From positions 1-21,950 of the forward strand of contig JASANZ010001888.1 of assembly GCA_030849805.1 (NCBI GenBank): a stretch of 21,950 nt of DNA. Reading direction: 5' to 3'. The stretch comes from Sergeia podlipaevii. Its lineage: Eukaryota; Euglenozoa; Kinetoplastea; Trypanosomatida; Trypanosomatidae. Each line of letters begins with the position of its first letter. The first letter of the stretch is position 1. The notes beneath the pieces are model-generated. The model was not told where the DNA came from and did not search any database. It saw only the letters and a list, made by a program, of their open reading frames with translations. The translations under genes were made by a program, and so were the position numbers. This document shows, piece by piece, positions 1 to 7,558 of this stretch.

Positions 1-115
1 AGAATCAAGATATCCTTTGGGAGGCAAAACGTTGAAGGCAAGAGGCCTTCATTCCTGTGTCCTCGTTGTTTTTGCTTCTCGAAACAAATCTCTTTTTCCT
101 TCTTTGGAGTTGCGT
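1..115 (-). other. 3' flank of the SET-domain gene
   Basis: This stretch lies just downstream (coding sense) of the stop codon of the SET-domain gene and probably holds the beginning of its 3' UTR. I see no ORF with an ATG on the minus strand here and no recognisable element. The next gene of the cluster must lie outside the window. Confidence 0.5.
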
Positions 116-2548
116 TTACTGAAGACGTGCAAGAAGAGGCTCAAACGCCTCAATGGACTTAATCGCCACCACAGCGACATGAGGGCAGCCAATGTTATCA
201 AGCGTGAGCACCAGTGCCACGTTGCATGCCTTAAGCAACTCCAGCGTCACACCACACACTGAGTTATCACCGCCGGCGTCGTCATCGCAATCATCCTTGT
301 GGGTGTTGGTGTGCTCGTCTGATGGATCCTCCACAACTAAGCACGGACAGAACATCATTTCATTTGTTACCACAAGTGTCAGCTCTGAAAGGCGTCGAAT
401 GAAATCAAGCGCGTTTGACGACGACATCGTCGTCGTCGTTGATGCGCATTTGTCATCTTCACCCTTGTTCTCTGAGCCGCCTAATGACTTCCCCTTCGCT
501 GCCGTGTAGCACACGCGCCATTTTGACGGAGCAAAGTACTTCATCGGAATTGCCAAGGGGGAGTTGTCGGGGCGACAGCGACAATCATCCGCAAGGCGCA
601 TAATGCCGCCAGCGTAGCCCACCACCTCACCCGCAGCAAAGCGTTTGCCTGCGAACACCCTGCGCGTCATACCCACGAGGGCATCGCGTACCTTTAGCAA
701 CACTGGGGACGTACTAGAGTGCTGTGAAGACGATGTGCCAGGGCTGTGCGCAGGGAGAAACACCAGCCGTTCAACGTCGCGTGGAGCCTGCAGTGTGGCC
801 GCAAGCAGACGCGGAGAAACTCCCAAAAATTTCTTTGCAGCGTCTTCATGACCGTGTGATGGACGGCGATGACGTTGCTGAGAGTCGCTGCACTCCCCCT
901 GATCTGCAAGCGCACCCTTCTCCATCGCTGCCTCCGTCATGTCCGACGACGATTCTCCTGTGGTGAAAACGCCGCCACGCCTCTTGCCTGCGCGCTGTTT
1001 CGTCTTGAGAAAAGTTCTTGCCTTCACGCGAGAGCGTTTTCGCTCAGATGATGAAACGAACCCACCATCTGCCTCCTCTTCGTTGCTCTCCCAGTTACTC
1101 TCACCCTCGTCGTTATCATCGCTAGTAACACAACTACTGCTACTACTACTGCTGCCGCTGCTGTCACTGTGAGCACCGGGTTTAACCAAATAGAGAAAAA
1201 TGTGCTGGTGCACCTCAAACTTGTAGTGACGCGCAAGGGCTGTGAAGGGAACGGCGGGGTCCCACACCTGCCACGGCAGGAATGGTAAGTTCATGGGCCA
1301 TCCAACCGGTATGGACTCGTACTGCTCTGGAGATGCATGGTGTGGGCCCTGATTACCCCATCGACCACGTGGGTGGTGTGGGTTGCTGCTGCTGCTTGTA
1401 GGTGAATGTGCTGACCACCCTCCCCCTCCACCGCGGCTGCTGCTGTCGCCGCTGGCAGCACTTGTGGGAGAGACGAGTGCGCCTGATCTTGAATCCTCGC
1501 AGTTTGGCCCAGAACTACGAGTCTGGTGGTGAGACTTGCTAAGCGTAGACTCAGCTTCCCCGCCCGGTAAAGAAGACCACTCCTTCACCGACACAGACGC
1601 GCGTGCCTCGCGCAGTAGCATCTCAGACGAGACCGGTGGCGCGCTCAGTGCGGCCACCAGCTTCGTCCCACTTAACTTCGGTGTCCCACACAACAAACAG
1701 CGTTCAACGTCAACAATGATGGGACTGCAGCTTCCCCACATGCCACATTGCGTGCACTCCCAGAATAAATGATAGGCCACTGGTGGCGACGGCGTCGAAG
1801 CACTTTCACCGCGGCTGGCAGCGACGCCTTCGCACGGACTATTTGCACTAGTGGGAGTATCGTCCGCAGCGGAAACGCTAGGAAAGGGAAGCACCCCACC
1901 ACATCGAGCACGCTGCAGTGTATCTCCGCATACACTCATCCACGGACTCGGTCCCAAGCTATGCGCCTTGCCATACGCCATTAGCATTTCCTCCCCAGCG
2001 GCAATCTGTCGTCGAGAGACCAACGCGGTGTATGCCTCACCTCGGCAATTAACCTTGTTCTCCGCGGCCACATTCGCGGTAAGGCCTTCCACGCCTCTCG
2101 GGTCATTCGCATAACGTGCGAAGTTGCCGGCAAACTCGGCGTCTAGGGCATAGTCATCCCCAACGACACCAAAACTCATCGTGTACGTACGCGAGTTGCA
2201 GGAGGTGACAAAGATTTCAATGATGCCAGCATACGGGGTAATGACACAGTTCGCAGGAATAGCCTTCTTCGCGTAGAGACCCGCTTGCCCAAAGGCTGGA
2301 TGTCGTGGGTCAGACACCACACGCACTTCCACAAGCTCCTCGGGTGTATAGGGAGCGAGTTCGTGGCCCGAGAGCACCGAGGTGTCGGCAAGCTCCCGGC
2401 AAAACGCGAAGGCAAGCATAAACAGAATCATGCGATCTTCACGGCTAATAGCGCTATCAAAAGCAAGAAAGTGAGCGGCGTGCGGCCCAGGCTGGAACTT
2501 GATAGAGCGCCGCGATGGATGGCAGCGAATATCATCCAGCACACCCAT
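116..2548 (-). CDS. SET-domain protein (putative lysine methyltransferase) with degenerate second SET-like half
   Basis: The product has 810 residues when started at the ATG at 2548. The open frame runs 21 codons further upstream but only to a GTG, through an AT microsatellite, so I did not use it. Residues about 88-194 form a SET domain: a G-x-x-GLYAKKAI opening, a YAG segment (106-108), RYANDPRG (145-152) in place of the usual R-F-x-NHS, then NVAAEN (159-164) and GEEMLMAYG (185-193) at the end. Residues 263-290 carry W-x-C-x2-C...C-x2-C (C265, C268, C284, C287), like a RanBP2-type zinc finger. The middle (300-610) is low-complexity, rich in Ser, Gly and acidic runs, with a basic stretch near 502-525. 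Residues 617-810 resemble a decayed SET fold. SET proteins transfer methyl groups from S-adenosylmethionine to lysines; substrate and location cannot be read here. It is the last gene of the cluster in the window. Confidence 0.85.
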   Translation of the reverse strand: MGVLDDIRCHPSRRSIKFQPGPHAAHFLAFDSAISREDRMILFMLAFAFCRELADTSVLSGHELAPYTPEELVEVRVVSDPRHPAFGQAGLYAKKAIPANCVITPYAGIIEIFVTSCNSRTYTMSFGVVGDDYALDAEFAGNFARYANDPRGVEGLTANVAAENKVNCRGEAYTALVSRRQIAAGEEMLMAYGKAHSLGPSPWMSVCGDTLQRARCGGVLPFPSVSAADDTPTSANSPCEGVAASRGESASTPSPPVAYHLFWECTQCGMWGSCSPIIVDVERCLLCGTPKLSGTKLVAALSAPPVSSEMLLREARASVSVKEWSSLPGGEAESTLSKSHHQTRSSGPNCEDSRSGALVSPTSAASGDSSSRGGGGGWSAHSPTSSSSNPHHPRGRWGNQGPHHASPEQYESIPVGWPMNLPFLPWQVWDPAVPFTALARHYKFEVHQHIFLYLVKPGAHSDSSGSSSSSSSCVTSDDNDEGESNWESNEEEADGGFVSSSERKRSRVKARTFLKTKQRAGKRRGGVFTTGESSSDMTEAAMEKGALADQGECSDSQQRHRRPSHGHEDAAKKFLGVSPRLLAATLQAPRDVERLVFLPAHSPGTSSSQHSSTSPVLLKVRDALVGMTRRVFAGKRFAAGEVVGYAGGIMRLADDCRCRPDNSPLAIPMKYFAPSKWRVCYTAAKGKSLGGSENKGEDDKCASTTTTMSSSNALDFIRRLSELTLVVTNEMMFCPCLVVEDPSDEHTNTHKDDCDDDAGGDNSVCGVTLELLKACNVALVLTLDNIGCPHVAVVAIKSIEAFEPLLARLQ
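1967..2287 (-). other. N-terminal SET domain within the 810-residue protein
   Basis: This covers codons 88-194. The motif order matches SET domains: G-x-G-L-Y-A near the start, YAG, the pseudoknot segment ARYANDPRG...NVAAEN, and a final GEE...YG. The NDPRG form replaces the canonical NHS. Cofactor-contacting positions look present, so activity is plausible but unproven. Confidence 0.75.
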
Positions 2549-2587
2549 TCGCAATGATGATAACTCACAAAGATATTTACTTTTTAA

Positions 2588-2604
2588 AATATATATATAT
2601 ATAT
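2588..2604. repeat. (AT)n microsatellite
   Basis: An uninterrupted alternating A/T run in the inferred 5' leader of the SET gene. It accounts for the odd Ile/Tyr-rich reading just upstream of the chosen ATG. Confidence 0.9.
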
Positions 2605-2716
2605 GCCTCACACCAGTAAAAGTATATCTATGTATCCTAATTTGTGTATCGTTTATACTATATGCATGTCTCTGTTGTTGTTATTGTGTATCTGATTGTT
2701 TCACTTCTGTGCTTTC

Positions 2717-2718
2717 CT
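2717..2718 (-). promoter_or_regulatory. Predicted spliced-leader acceptor for the SET gene
   Basis: On the minus strand a T14 run (2774-2761) is followed by this AG, the first one downstream of it. The leader would be about 168 nt and would contain one short upstream ORF. AGs closer to the ATG have weak pyrimidine tracts. Confidence 0.5.
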
Positions 2719-3062
2719 ATCAACAAAAGAATTATACATTCAGCCACAAGTGTGATATTTAAAAAAAAAAAAAACAAGAATTCAGTGTGAGCAAGAATTT
2801 CACTTCACAATTTATCAATCAACCTAGCCATATATGAGGAAAAAGCAAAAGCAACGCTCTCGGGAAGAAAGCAAACGCAAAAAAAATAAATAAAAAAGAA
2901 TGTAGCATACCGCTGGGGCAATCCATCATCTTTTTCTTTCTTCTTTCCCTCATTACTTCGTGTTCCCATTATGTTTCTCTTTATATCGAAGTGCACATGC
3001 ATGTATGACTTCTATTAACGATTAAGCGAAAGGAAATGTGGGGGAATGGTAGCTTATTTGTT

Positions 3063-3587
3063 TTAAAAGCAGCAATCACAATCAAAGGGGCAGTTGGGTG
3101 TGGTGCCAGCCTTTGAATTGTTGGACAACATTCCCTGTAGCTCCTCCATTGACACAATACGGTCTACTCCCTCCTGCTTCAGAAGAGACTCGTCCGCGGC
3201 TGCGCCACCACCGCTGCTCTTCTTTGCCTTCGACTGTCGCTTTCCGGCGTTCGTCGCAGACCCAAAAAATGTCTCATCGCTCATCTCCAGCGTGCTCTCA
3301 GGAGCTCGGTACAAGCCGCCACTCTGTGGTTTCCCGGCATCCCCCGCCCCGGCGGCAGTGGCGCTATTCTTTGAACCCCTGGCAGCACCCTTACTAACAG
3401 CAGCTGAGGTAGACAGCGGTACTGTTGAAGTCTTGGCACTACCTCGTGTACCCTTCAGAAGACTAAACACATCATCAATGTCCTCCGCCGCCTCCTTCTT
3501 CTTGACAGCGACGGCTGTTGCTACATGTGACTTGCCGCCACCCGCTCCTCCTCTTTTTGCTGAGACTTTCTTCTTCTCTCCGCTCAT
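3063..3587 (-). CDS. DUF1764 family protein with conserved CPFDCDCCF C-terminus
   Basis: The product has 174 residues from the ATG at 3587. The N-terminal part is basic and low-complexity (Lys, Gly, Ala, Ser). Three islands look conserved: IDDVFSLLKG at 37-46, GLYRAPESTLEMSDETFFGS at 91-110, and RIVSMEELQGML followed by the terminal CPFDCDCCF (166-174, cysteines 166, 170, 172 and 173). The I-D-(D/E)-(I/V)-F island plus the terminal CPFDCDCCF are the hallmarks I know for the eukaryotic DUF1764 family, whose biochemical role is not established. The clustered terminal cysteines could bind a metal; that is inference. The likely acceptor lies 20 nt upstream. A long antisense reading frame over the same DNA is a shadow of codon bias. 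Confidence 0.85.
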   Translation of the reverse strand: MSGEKKKVSAKRGGAGGGKSHVATAVAVKKKEAAEDIDDVFSLLKGTRGSAKTSTVPLSTSAAVSKGAARGSKNSATAAGAGDAGKPQSGGLYRAPESTLEMSDETFFGSATNAGKRQSKAKKSSGGGAAADESLLKQEGVDRIVSMEELQGMLSNNSKAGTTPNCPFDCDCCF

Positions 3588-3606
3588 CCACCAAGCAAAT
3601 ATGTTG

Positions 3607-3608
3607 CT
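3607..3608 (-). promoter_or_regulatory. Predicted spliced-leader acceptor for the DUF1764 gene
   Basis: In coding sense a pyrimidine-rich stretch (about 3635-3612, TATTCTACTCCTTTCTG type) precedes this CAAG. The leader would be 19 nt with no upstream ATG, which supports the start at 3587. Confidence 0.6.
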
Positions 3609-3750
3609 TGAGTTAAACAGAAAGGAGTAGAATATTTTTTGTGAGAATATGTTTGCTTCTTTCCCAGCTCTAGAATACTTTTTTATTTATAGTATTGATG
3701 AAAAGGTAAGAAAAAGCAGTAGCTATATAGGTGTTAACTAAAGTATCCAA

Positions 3751-3774
3751 ACACACACACATATATATATATAT
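3751..3774. repeat. (AC)5(AT)7 compound microsatellite
   Basis: Five AC units pass directly into seven AT units. The same order (CA then AT) recurs in the larger array at 4116-4170. Confidence 0.9.
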
Positions 3775-4009
3775 CAAGTATGAGTGCAGAAGCAGGTCAT
3801 TAAAACGAGAAAGCATTCACAATCATGGGCAGATAAAGGTACACTACAAACATCCATGTTAAAACACAATACAATATCATTAAATTGTGTGTTCGGGAAA
3901 TTTGTTGCTCTCCTTTCTCTCATTTTCTCGCATTGAACCGGGATAACAACGTGTACGAATGTCACTTGCACAATAACGGACACTGTTCCCTTTTGATATT
4001 TGGTATCGC

Positions 4010-4027
4010 TATATATATATATATATA
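4010..4027. repeat. (AT)n microsatellite
   Basis: An uninterrupted alternating T/A run in the prolidase-DUF1764 spacer. Confidence 0.9.
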
Positions 4028-4115
4028 ATGAAAACTAAGAAAAATTACTATTTGCCTTTAGACAATAATAATAATAAAAACATTCATGCCAAAGCAGAAA
4101 CGTTTGTAAGAAATT

Positions 4116-4170
4116 CACACACACACACACACACACACACGAACATATATATATATATATGTGTGTGTGT
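4116..4170. repeat. Palindromic (CA)12-(AT)8-(GT)5 array
   Basis: A 25-nt CA run (4116-4140), the spacer GAAC, sixteen nt of alternating AT (4145-4160) and GTGTGTGTGT (4161-4170). The GT arm is the exact reverse complement of 4131-4140 and the AT core is self-complementary, so either strand can fold into a long hairpin. Confidence 0.9.
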
Positions 4171-4214
4171 TTACTTGCTTCATTCAGCCCTTTTTTTGGT
4201 TTTAGAAGTCAGAG

Positions 4215-4234
4215 TTTTTTTTTTTAAAAAAAAA
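4215..4234. repeat. T11A9 homopolymer palindrome
   Basis: Eleven T are followed directly by nine A, a self-complementary tract in the prolidase 3' flank. Confidence 0.9.
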
Positions 4235-4706
4235 GATTTTTATACATAGCATACAAATCTGATTTGCATTTTTCATTTTACTCTGTTCTCTCCGTTCACT
4301 AAGACAATTACTTCTTTTTTTTTTTCATGGAGAGCTTCATTAAGAAAAAATGATAGTGCTAAACGTGTCCACCGCGGGCTCATCGCTTTCAAAAAAAACA
4401 AATATAGGTGAATAAAAGCATATTACTGCATAGACGCGCTTAAATCATCGCTGATAAGATATTTCACGGAGAATACTTTTTGTATAAGAAAAAATGTGTG
4501 GGTATGCACTCAGATACAGCGTAGCCAAGTAACTCTTTCCCCCTCCCTCATTCTCTCTTCTTTTCTTTCTTCTCTCCGCTATGCCAATACAAAAGTTAAT
4601 CAAAACCAAAATTTTATATTTGTTTTTGTTTTTTTTGCTTTTACAGGATGTATAAAAGGCGCAGCACATTTCTTTTTGTTGTTGCTGTTGTTGTCAATAC
4701 TGGCAT

Positions 4707-6164
4707 TTACAGCACATTGTTGTAGACCTCAATGCTCTTTGAGAAACTTGATCCTGCCATCGTCTTTTCCACCTCTTCAATGGTGCGAGGCACCACTGTG
4801 TAGTTAACCACGCCGGTCTCTGTCACGAGCAAGTCGCTCTCAATACGGACACCGCCAAAGTTCCAGTACTCATTACGGATCTTTTCCTCGTTGAGATGCA
4901 TCTTCATGCTTGGGTTAGCGAACGCGGCCGTGAGAAGGGCATGATTGAAGTAGCAACCCGGCTCCACAGTGATGTATAGCCCCTTCTCCAGCACACGCGC
5001 GGTGCGCAGCTTGCAGCAGTCCTTGGCGGTTGGGCGTGGTGGGGCATCGCTGTGGTAACCGCCAACGTCGTGGACGTCCAGTCCAATAAGATGGCCAAGT
5101 CCGTGAGGCTGGAAGTACTGCATGATCCGCTTCTCCATCAGAGTGTCCTCTTGACCAATGAGAATCTCAGCCTTGATGAGATGGCGGCAGAGGGTACGAA
5201 GCGCCAGAAAGTGCATGTCCACCCAAGAAACGCCAGGCTTCATCGCACGCAGCACAGCATCGTGTGCGTCCAGCACCCCATTGTAAATGTTACGTTGCTG
5301 CTCGGTAAACTTGCCGTTGACCGGGAAGCTGCACGTGATATCAGCCGCGTAGCACTTATAGTTCCCACCCATGTCCAGTAGCGCCATAGTGCCATCCTCA
5401 ACAGGTGCGTTGTTGTTCGGATAGTGCAGCACTGCTCCGTGACTCCCCGTAGCGCAAATGCACGTGTAGCTGACTTTGCGGCATCCGCCATTGTGATAAA
5501 CGTCATGCAGAAACGTGGCCTCGAGTTGATGCTGAGACATGCCAGGCTTGCATGTCTGCATCACCTTGATATGCGCGTCACTTGACACCTTGCAGACGTA
5601 CTGGAGCACCGCCGCCTCCAGCTCGGTCTTGTAACACCGCTGACGCGTAAGCACATCAAACAGCCACGACTTGGAATGCGTGAGGAAAGATGCATTGGCG
5701 ATATCAGGAATCTTGGCAGTCAGCACGGTCAAACCGCTGTCCGTGTTTTTCCCTTGCAGCAACTCCACGGTGTTCACGCCCTTATCTTTGAGCACAGACC
5801 CCATCTCGTCAATGTAGTGCACACGCTCCACACCACATGTGCTGAGAACGCTGGCAGGTGTCGGCAGCTCCCCCATCCACGTCGCGTACTCAGCGGGCAA
5901 TCGAGGAATGAACAACACGCCGGTACCATCACCAAGCACGACGCCAAATGCATCGGGCATCTCACACCCAAAAAGATAGTAAAAGTAGCTCTCCTGCACA
6001 AACAAGTAGTTGCAGTCCGTGGAGTTAATGGGTACTTCAGAGCCCGCCTGAAGCAGCGCCACGTGGCCCCCACGACGGAAAGATTCAGAAATGCTCCTTC
6101 CAAGTCGCTGGCGCTGCTCGCGAAACATCTCGGGAGAAACCTTAAACGGTGTAGCGGTGCTCAT
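4707..6164 (-). CDS. Xaa-Pro dipeptidase (prolidase), M24B metallopeptidase
   Basis: The product has 485 residues from the ATG at 6164. The frame stays open for 27 more codons but begins there with TTG, so no longer ATG form exists. The N-terminal creatinase/prolidase-like domain (about 5-150) is followed by the pita-bread catalytic domain (about 170-480). All five metal ligands of the family are visible: D264 in LLDMGG, D275 in AADITCSF, H358 in HGLGH, E401 in VEPG and E442 in GGVRIES. The motif HGLGHLIGLDVHDVGG and the ending VPRTIEEVEKTMAG match eukaryotic prolidase more closely than aminopeptidase P. The length is close to that of the human enzyme. It should split dipeptides with C-terminal proline in a Mn-dependent way, recycling proline. 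No targeting signal is visible, so it is probably cytosolic. Confidence 0.93.
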   Translation of the reverse strand: MSTATPFKVSPEMFREQRQRLGRSISESFRRGGHVALLQAGSEVPINSTDCNYLFVQESYFYYLFGCEMPDAFGVVLGDGTGVLFIPRLPAEYATWMGELPTPASVLSTCGVERVHYIDEMGSVLKDKGVNTVELLQGKNTDSGLTVLTAKIPDIANASFLTHSKSWLFDVLTRQRCYKTELEAAVLQYVCKVSSDAHIKVMQTCKPGMSQHQLEATFLHDVYHNGGCRKVSYTCICATGSHGAVLHYPNNNAPVEDGTMALLDMGGNYKCYAADITCSFPVNGKFTEQQRNIYNGVLDAHDAVLRAMKPGVSWVDMHFLALRTLCRHLIKAEILIGQEDTLMEKRIMQYFQPHGLGHLIGLDVHDVGGYHSDAPPRPTAKDCCKLRTARVLEKGLYITVEPGCYFNHALLTAAFANPSMKMHLNEEKIRNEYWNFGGVRIESDLLVTETGVVNYTVVPRTIEEVEKTMAGSSFSKSIEVYNNVL

Positions 6165-6168
6165 CGTT

Positions 6169-6170
6169 CT
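6169..6170 (-). promoter_or_regulatory. Predicted spliced-leader acceptor for the prolidase gene
   Basis: In coding sense CTGCTTTTTTTACATCTG is followed by CAAG and then, after four bases, the ATG. The leader would be unusually short. A second tract with the same ATGTAAAAAAAG 12-mer on the + strand (about 6282-6293) offers an alternative acceptor further upstream. Confidence 0.5.
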
Positions 6171-6856
6171 TGCAGATGTAAAAAAAGCAGCGGTAAGAAA
6201 CTTCTTCGTCTCGGCAGTGGCTCCAACTTTGACTATGCAAAACAAATATATTGAAACTTTTCTTTTTGATTGGAAACCGATATGTAAAAAAAGATCTCGT
6301 TCGACAAAATAATTGACAATTGTTTTTTTTTGCGTTTTATACTAAAAAAGAAAAAGACAACTTACTCAAAAAGAATTTCTGTATCGTCTTCTTTTTTTCT
6401 CTTCGTTAAAAAAAAAATGGGAGTGGCGTTAGAAACTTAGAGAACAATGTAGAAAATAAAAAAAAAGAATAGAAAAAAAAGGGAAAGTAAATATATAACA
6501 AACCAAATGTTTAAAAAGTGGTTAAAAAAAGAAGGAAAATAAGACAACTGATCTCTCTTTCTCTCTCTCTCCCCCATTTACAAGAAAAGAAAAGAAAACA
6601 GGAGTATGTTTGGTGCCTTGTCCTCTAACATGAAGCCACTTAGTATTCAAGCGATCGTCAAAAGAGGCATACACCATATATATGAGAGAGAAAGAGGAAG
6701 CAATGCAGCTCCACAAACTGAAAAAGAACAACAAAAAATACCGTAGTTAGAAAGTGTTCAAAAAAAAAGTAAAAATGAAGATATCACAATGATAATATTG
6801 GGAGTTTAAAAAAATATATTATACTAATAATAATAACTACTTGAGCGATTGCTGTG

Positions 6857-7060
6857 TCAAAAGCTGCACATTTCGCTTTCTACTTGGCGTGTAGCCGCGT
6901 GAACTCGTAGTACACTAACAGATGCACGCCACCAACGAAGAACACTACTCCATTCAGTGAAGAACCGCGCCGCTAGCTCCACCACAACAAAAGGTGGTTC
7001 AAAGCGCCACTTGTCGCCCCCAATGATAGCATCCCTCAGCACATATTCTCCCTCACACAA
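6857..7060 (-). pseudogene. Possible remnant or small gene: 67-codon open frame without ATG
   Basis: The frame encodes a normal-looking sequence (RDAIIGGDKWRFEPPFVVVE, then WSSVLRWWRAS, ending VESEMCSF), unlike the Lys/Phe-rich nonsense of the surrounding spacer. It lacks an in-frame ATG: the nearest ATG, at 7064, is one base out of frame and reaches a stop after three codons. I do not recognise the product. It could be a broken gene, a non-coding RNA, or chance in a base-balanced island. Confidence 0.25.
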
Positions 7061-7558
7061 ACATAAATATATATATATTACAGGTGGAAAAAAATAATGC
7101 TATATTCGATTTTAATCCCAGCATACACTATATGCCATTGATTTCATACGTAGGTAACTATGCTTTCACAAATAGCGGCTATAAACAGTATCAGTGCTTA
7201 AAAAAAAAAAAAAAGAAATAGTAGTAATAATAATAATGATAATTATAATTGAATTGCTTTGTGCTTTGCATCCCAAAAGATATCCACAAAACAAAATTAA
7301 AAAATGGATGTAGATAAAAAAAAAAATCACATTCTTGTTGCCGTAAAACGCTCACTAACATAGTTAGACTACTCATCATTTGCCATAAGCAACGTACTAT
7401 TCACGTGCAGCATAAAAAAAAAAAAAAAAATCATTTCCTCCTCGCTCTCTGGTCCTACTTCGTCACTCTTCTTTTTTTGACTGGGAAAGAAAAAAAGCAA
7501 GAAGAAAAAGCCATTCAGCTTCTCTTCACACTCTTCAGCCTTTCCTCCAAACTTTTGC

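Larger units (their letters stand above)
2549..3062 (-). other. Spacer between DUF1764 gene and SET gene
   Basis: This AT-rich spacer holds the 3' UTR of the DUF1764 gene and the 5' leader of the SET gene. It contains a T14 run (coding sense) at 2761-2774, the likely acceptor AG at 2717-2718, an (AT)n run at about 2588-2604, and a five-codon upstream ORF including its stop (2667-2653). The minus-strand open frame at 2805-3002 is lysine- and phenylalanine-rich and I see no support for it. Confidence 0.6.
3588..4706 (-). other. Spacer between prolidase and DUF1764 genes, microsatellite-rich
   Basis: The spacer holds the prolidase 3' UTR and the DUF1764 leader. It is dense in simple repeats: (AC)5(AT)7 at 3751-3774, (AT)n at 4010-4027, a palindromic (CA)n-(AT)n-(GT)n array at 4116-4170 and T11A9 at 4215-4234. 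A 74-codon minus-strand ORF with an ATG (4445-4669) starts only 37 nt past the prolidase stop and is lysine-rich and low-complexity; I do not call it a gene. Confidence 0.6.
6165..7558 (-). other. Spacer between PARN-like and prolidase genes
   Basis: About 1.4 kb holding the PARN-like 3' UTR and the prolidase leader. Most of it is A-rich on the + strand. The stretch at about 6841-7060 stands out as base-balanced and keeps a 67-codon minus-strand frame open, but without any usable ATG (see findings). Other minus-strand ORFs here (6522-6734, 7191-7379, 7369-7593) start at TTG or are low-complexity and overlap repeats. Confidence 0.55.

Noticed and set aside
2549..2611. 21-codon extension of the SET protein
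   Set aside because: It starts at GTG and is a translation of the AT microsatellite.
3094..3630. 178-codon plus-strand ORF opposite the DUF1764 gene
   Set aside because: It starts at TTG, is antisense to a conserved gene, and its Ala/Ser/Pro-rich composition is a codon-bias shadow. No other plus-strand gene exists here.
3774..3923. 49-codon Cys-rich minus-strand ORF (ATG at 3923)
   Set aside because: There is no pyrimidine-AG signal upstream, no recognisable motif, and it overlaps the AT/AC microsatellite at its end.
4445..4669. 74-codon minus-strand ORF in the prolidase 3' flank
   Set aside because: It has a true ATG, but its composition is Lys/Asn-rich and then basic low-complexity, and any acceptor for it would have to lie within the prolidase coding region.
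6165..6245. N-terminal extension of prolidase resembling a mitochondrial presequence (KKFLTAAFFTSART)
   Set aside because: The frame begins at a TTG and has no ATG upstream of 6164, and a pyrimidine tract with an acceptor lies inside it. It is leader sequence, not protein.
6900..7030. Possible tRNA (GGTTCAAAGC resembling a B box on the + strand)
   Set aside because: No A box at the right spacing and no acceptor stem could be found.
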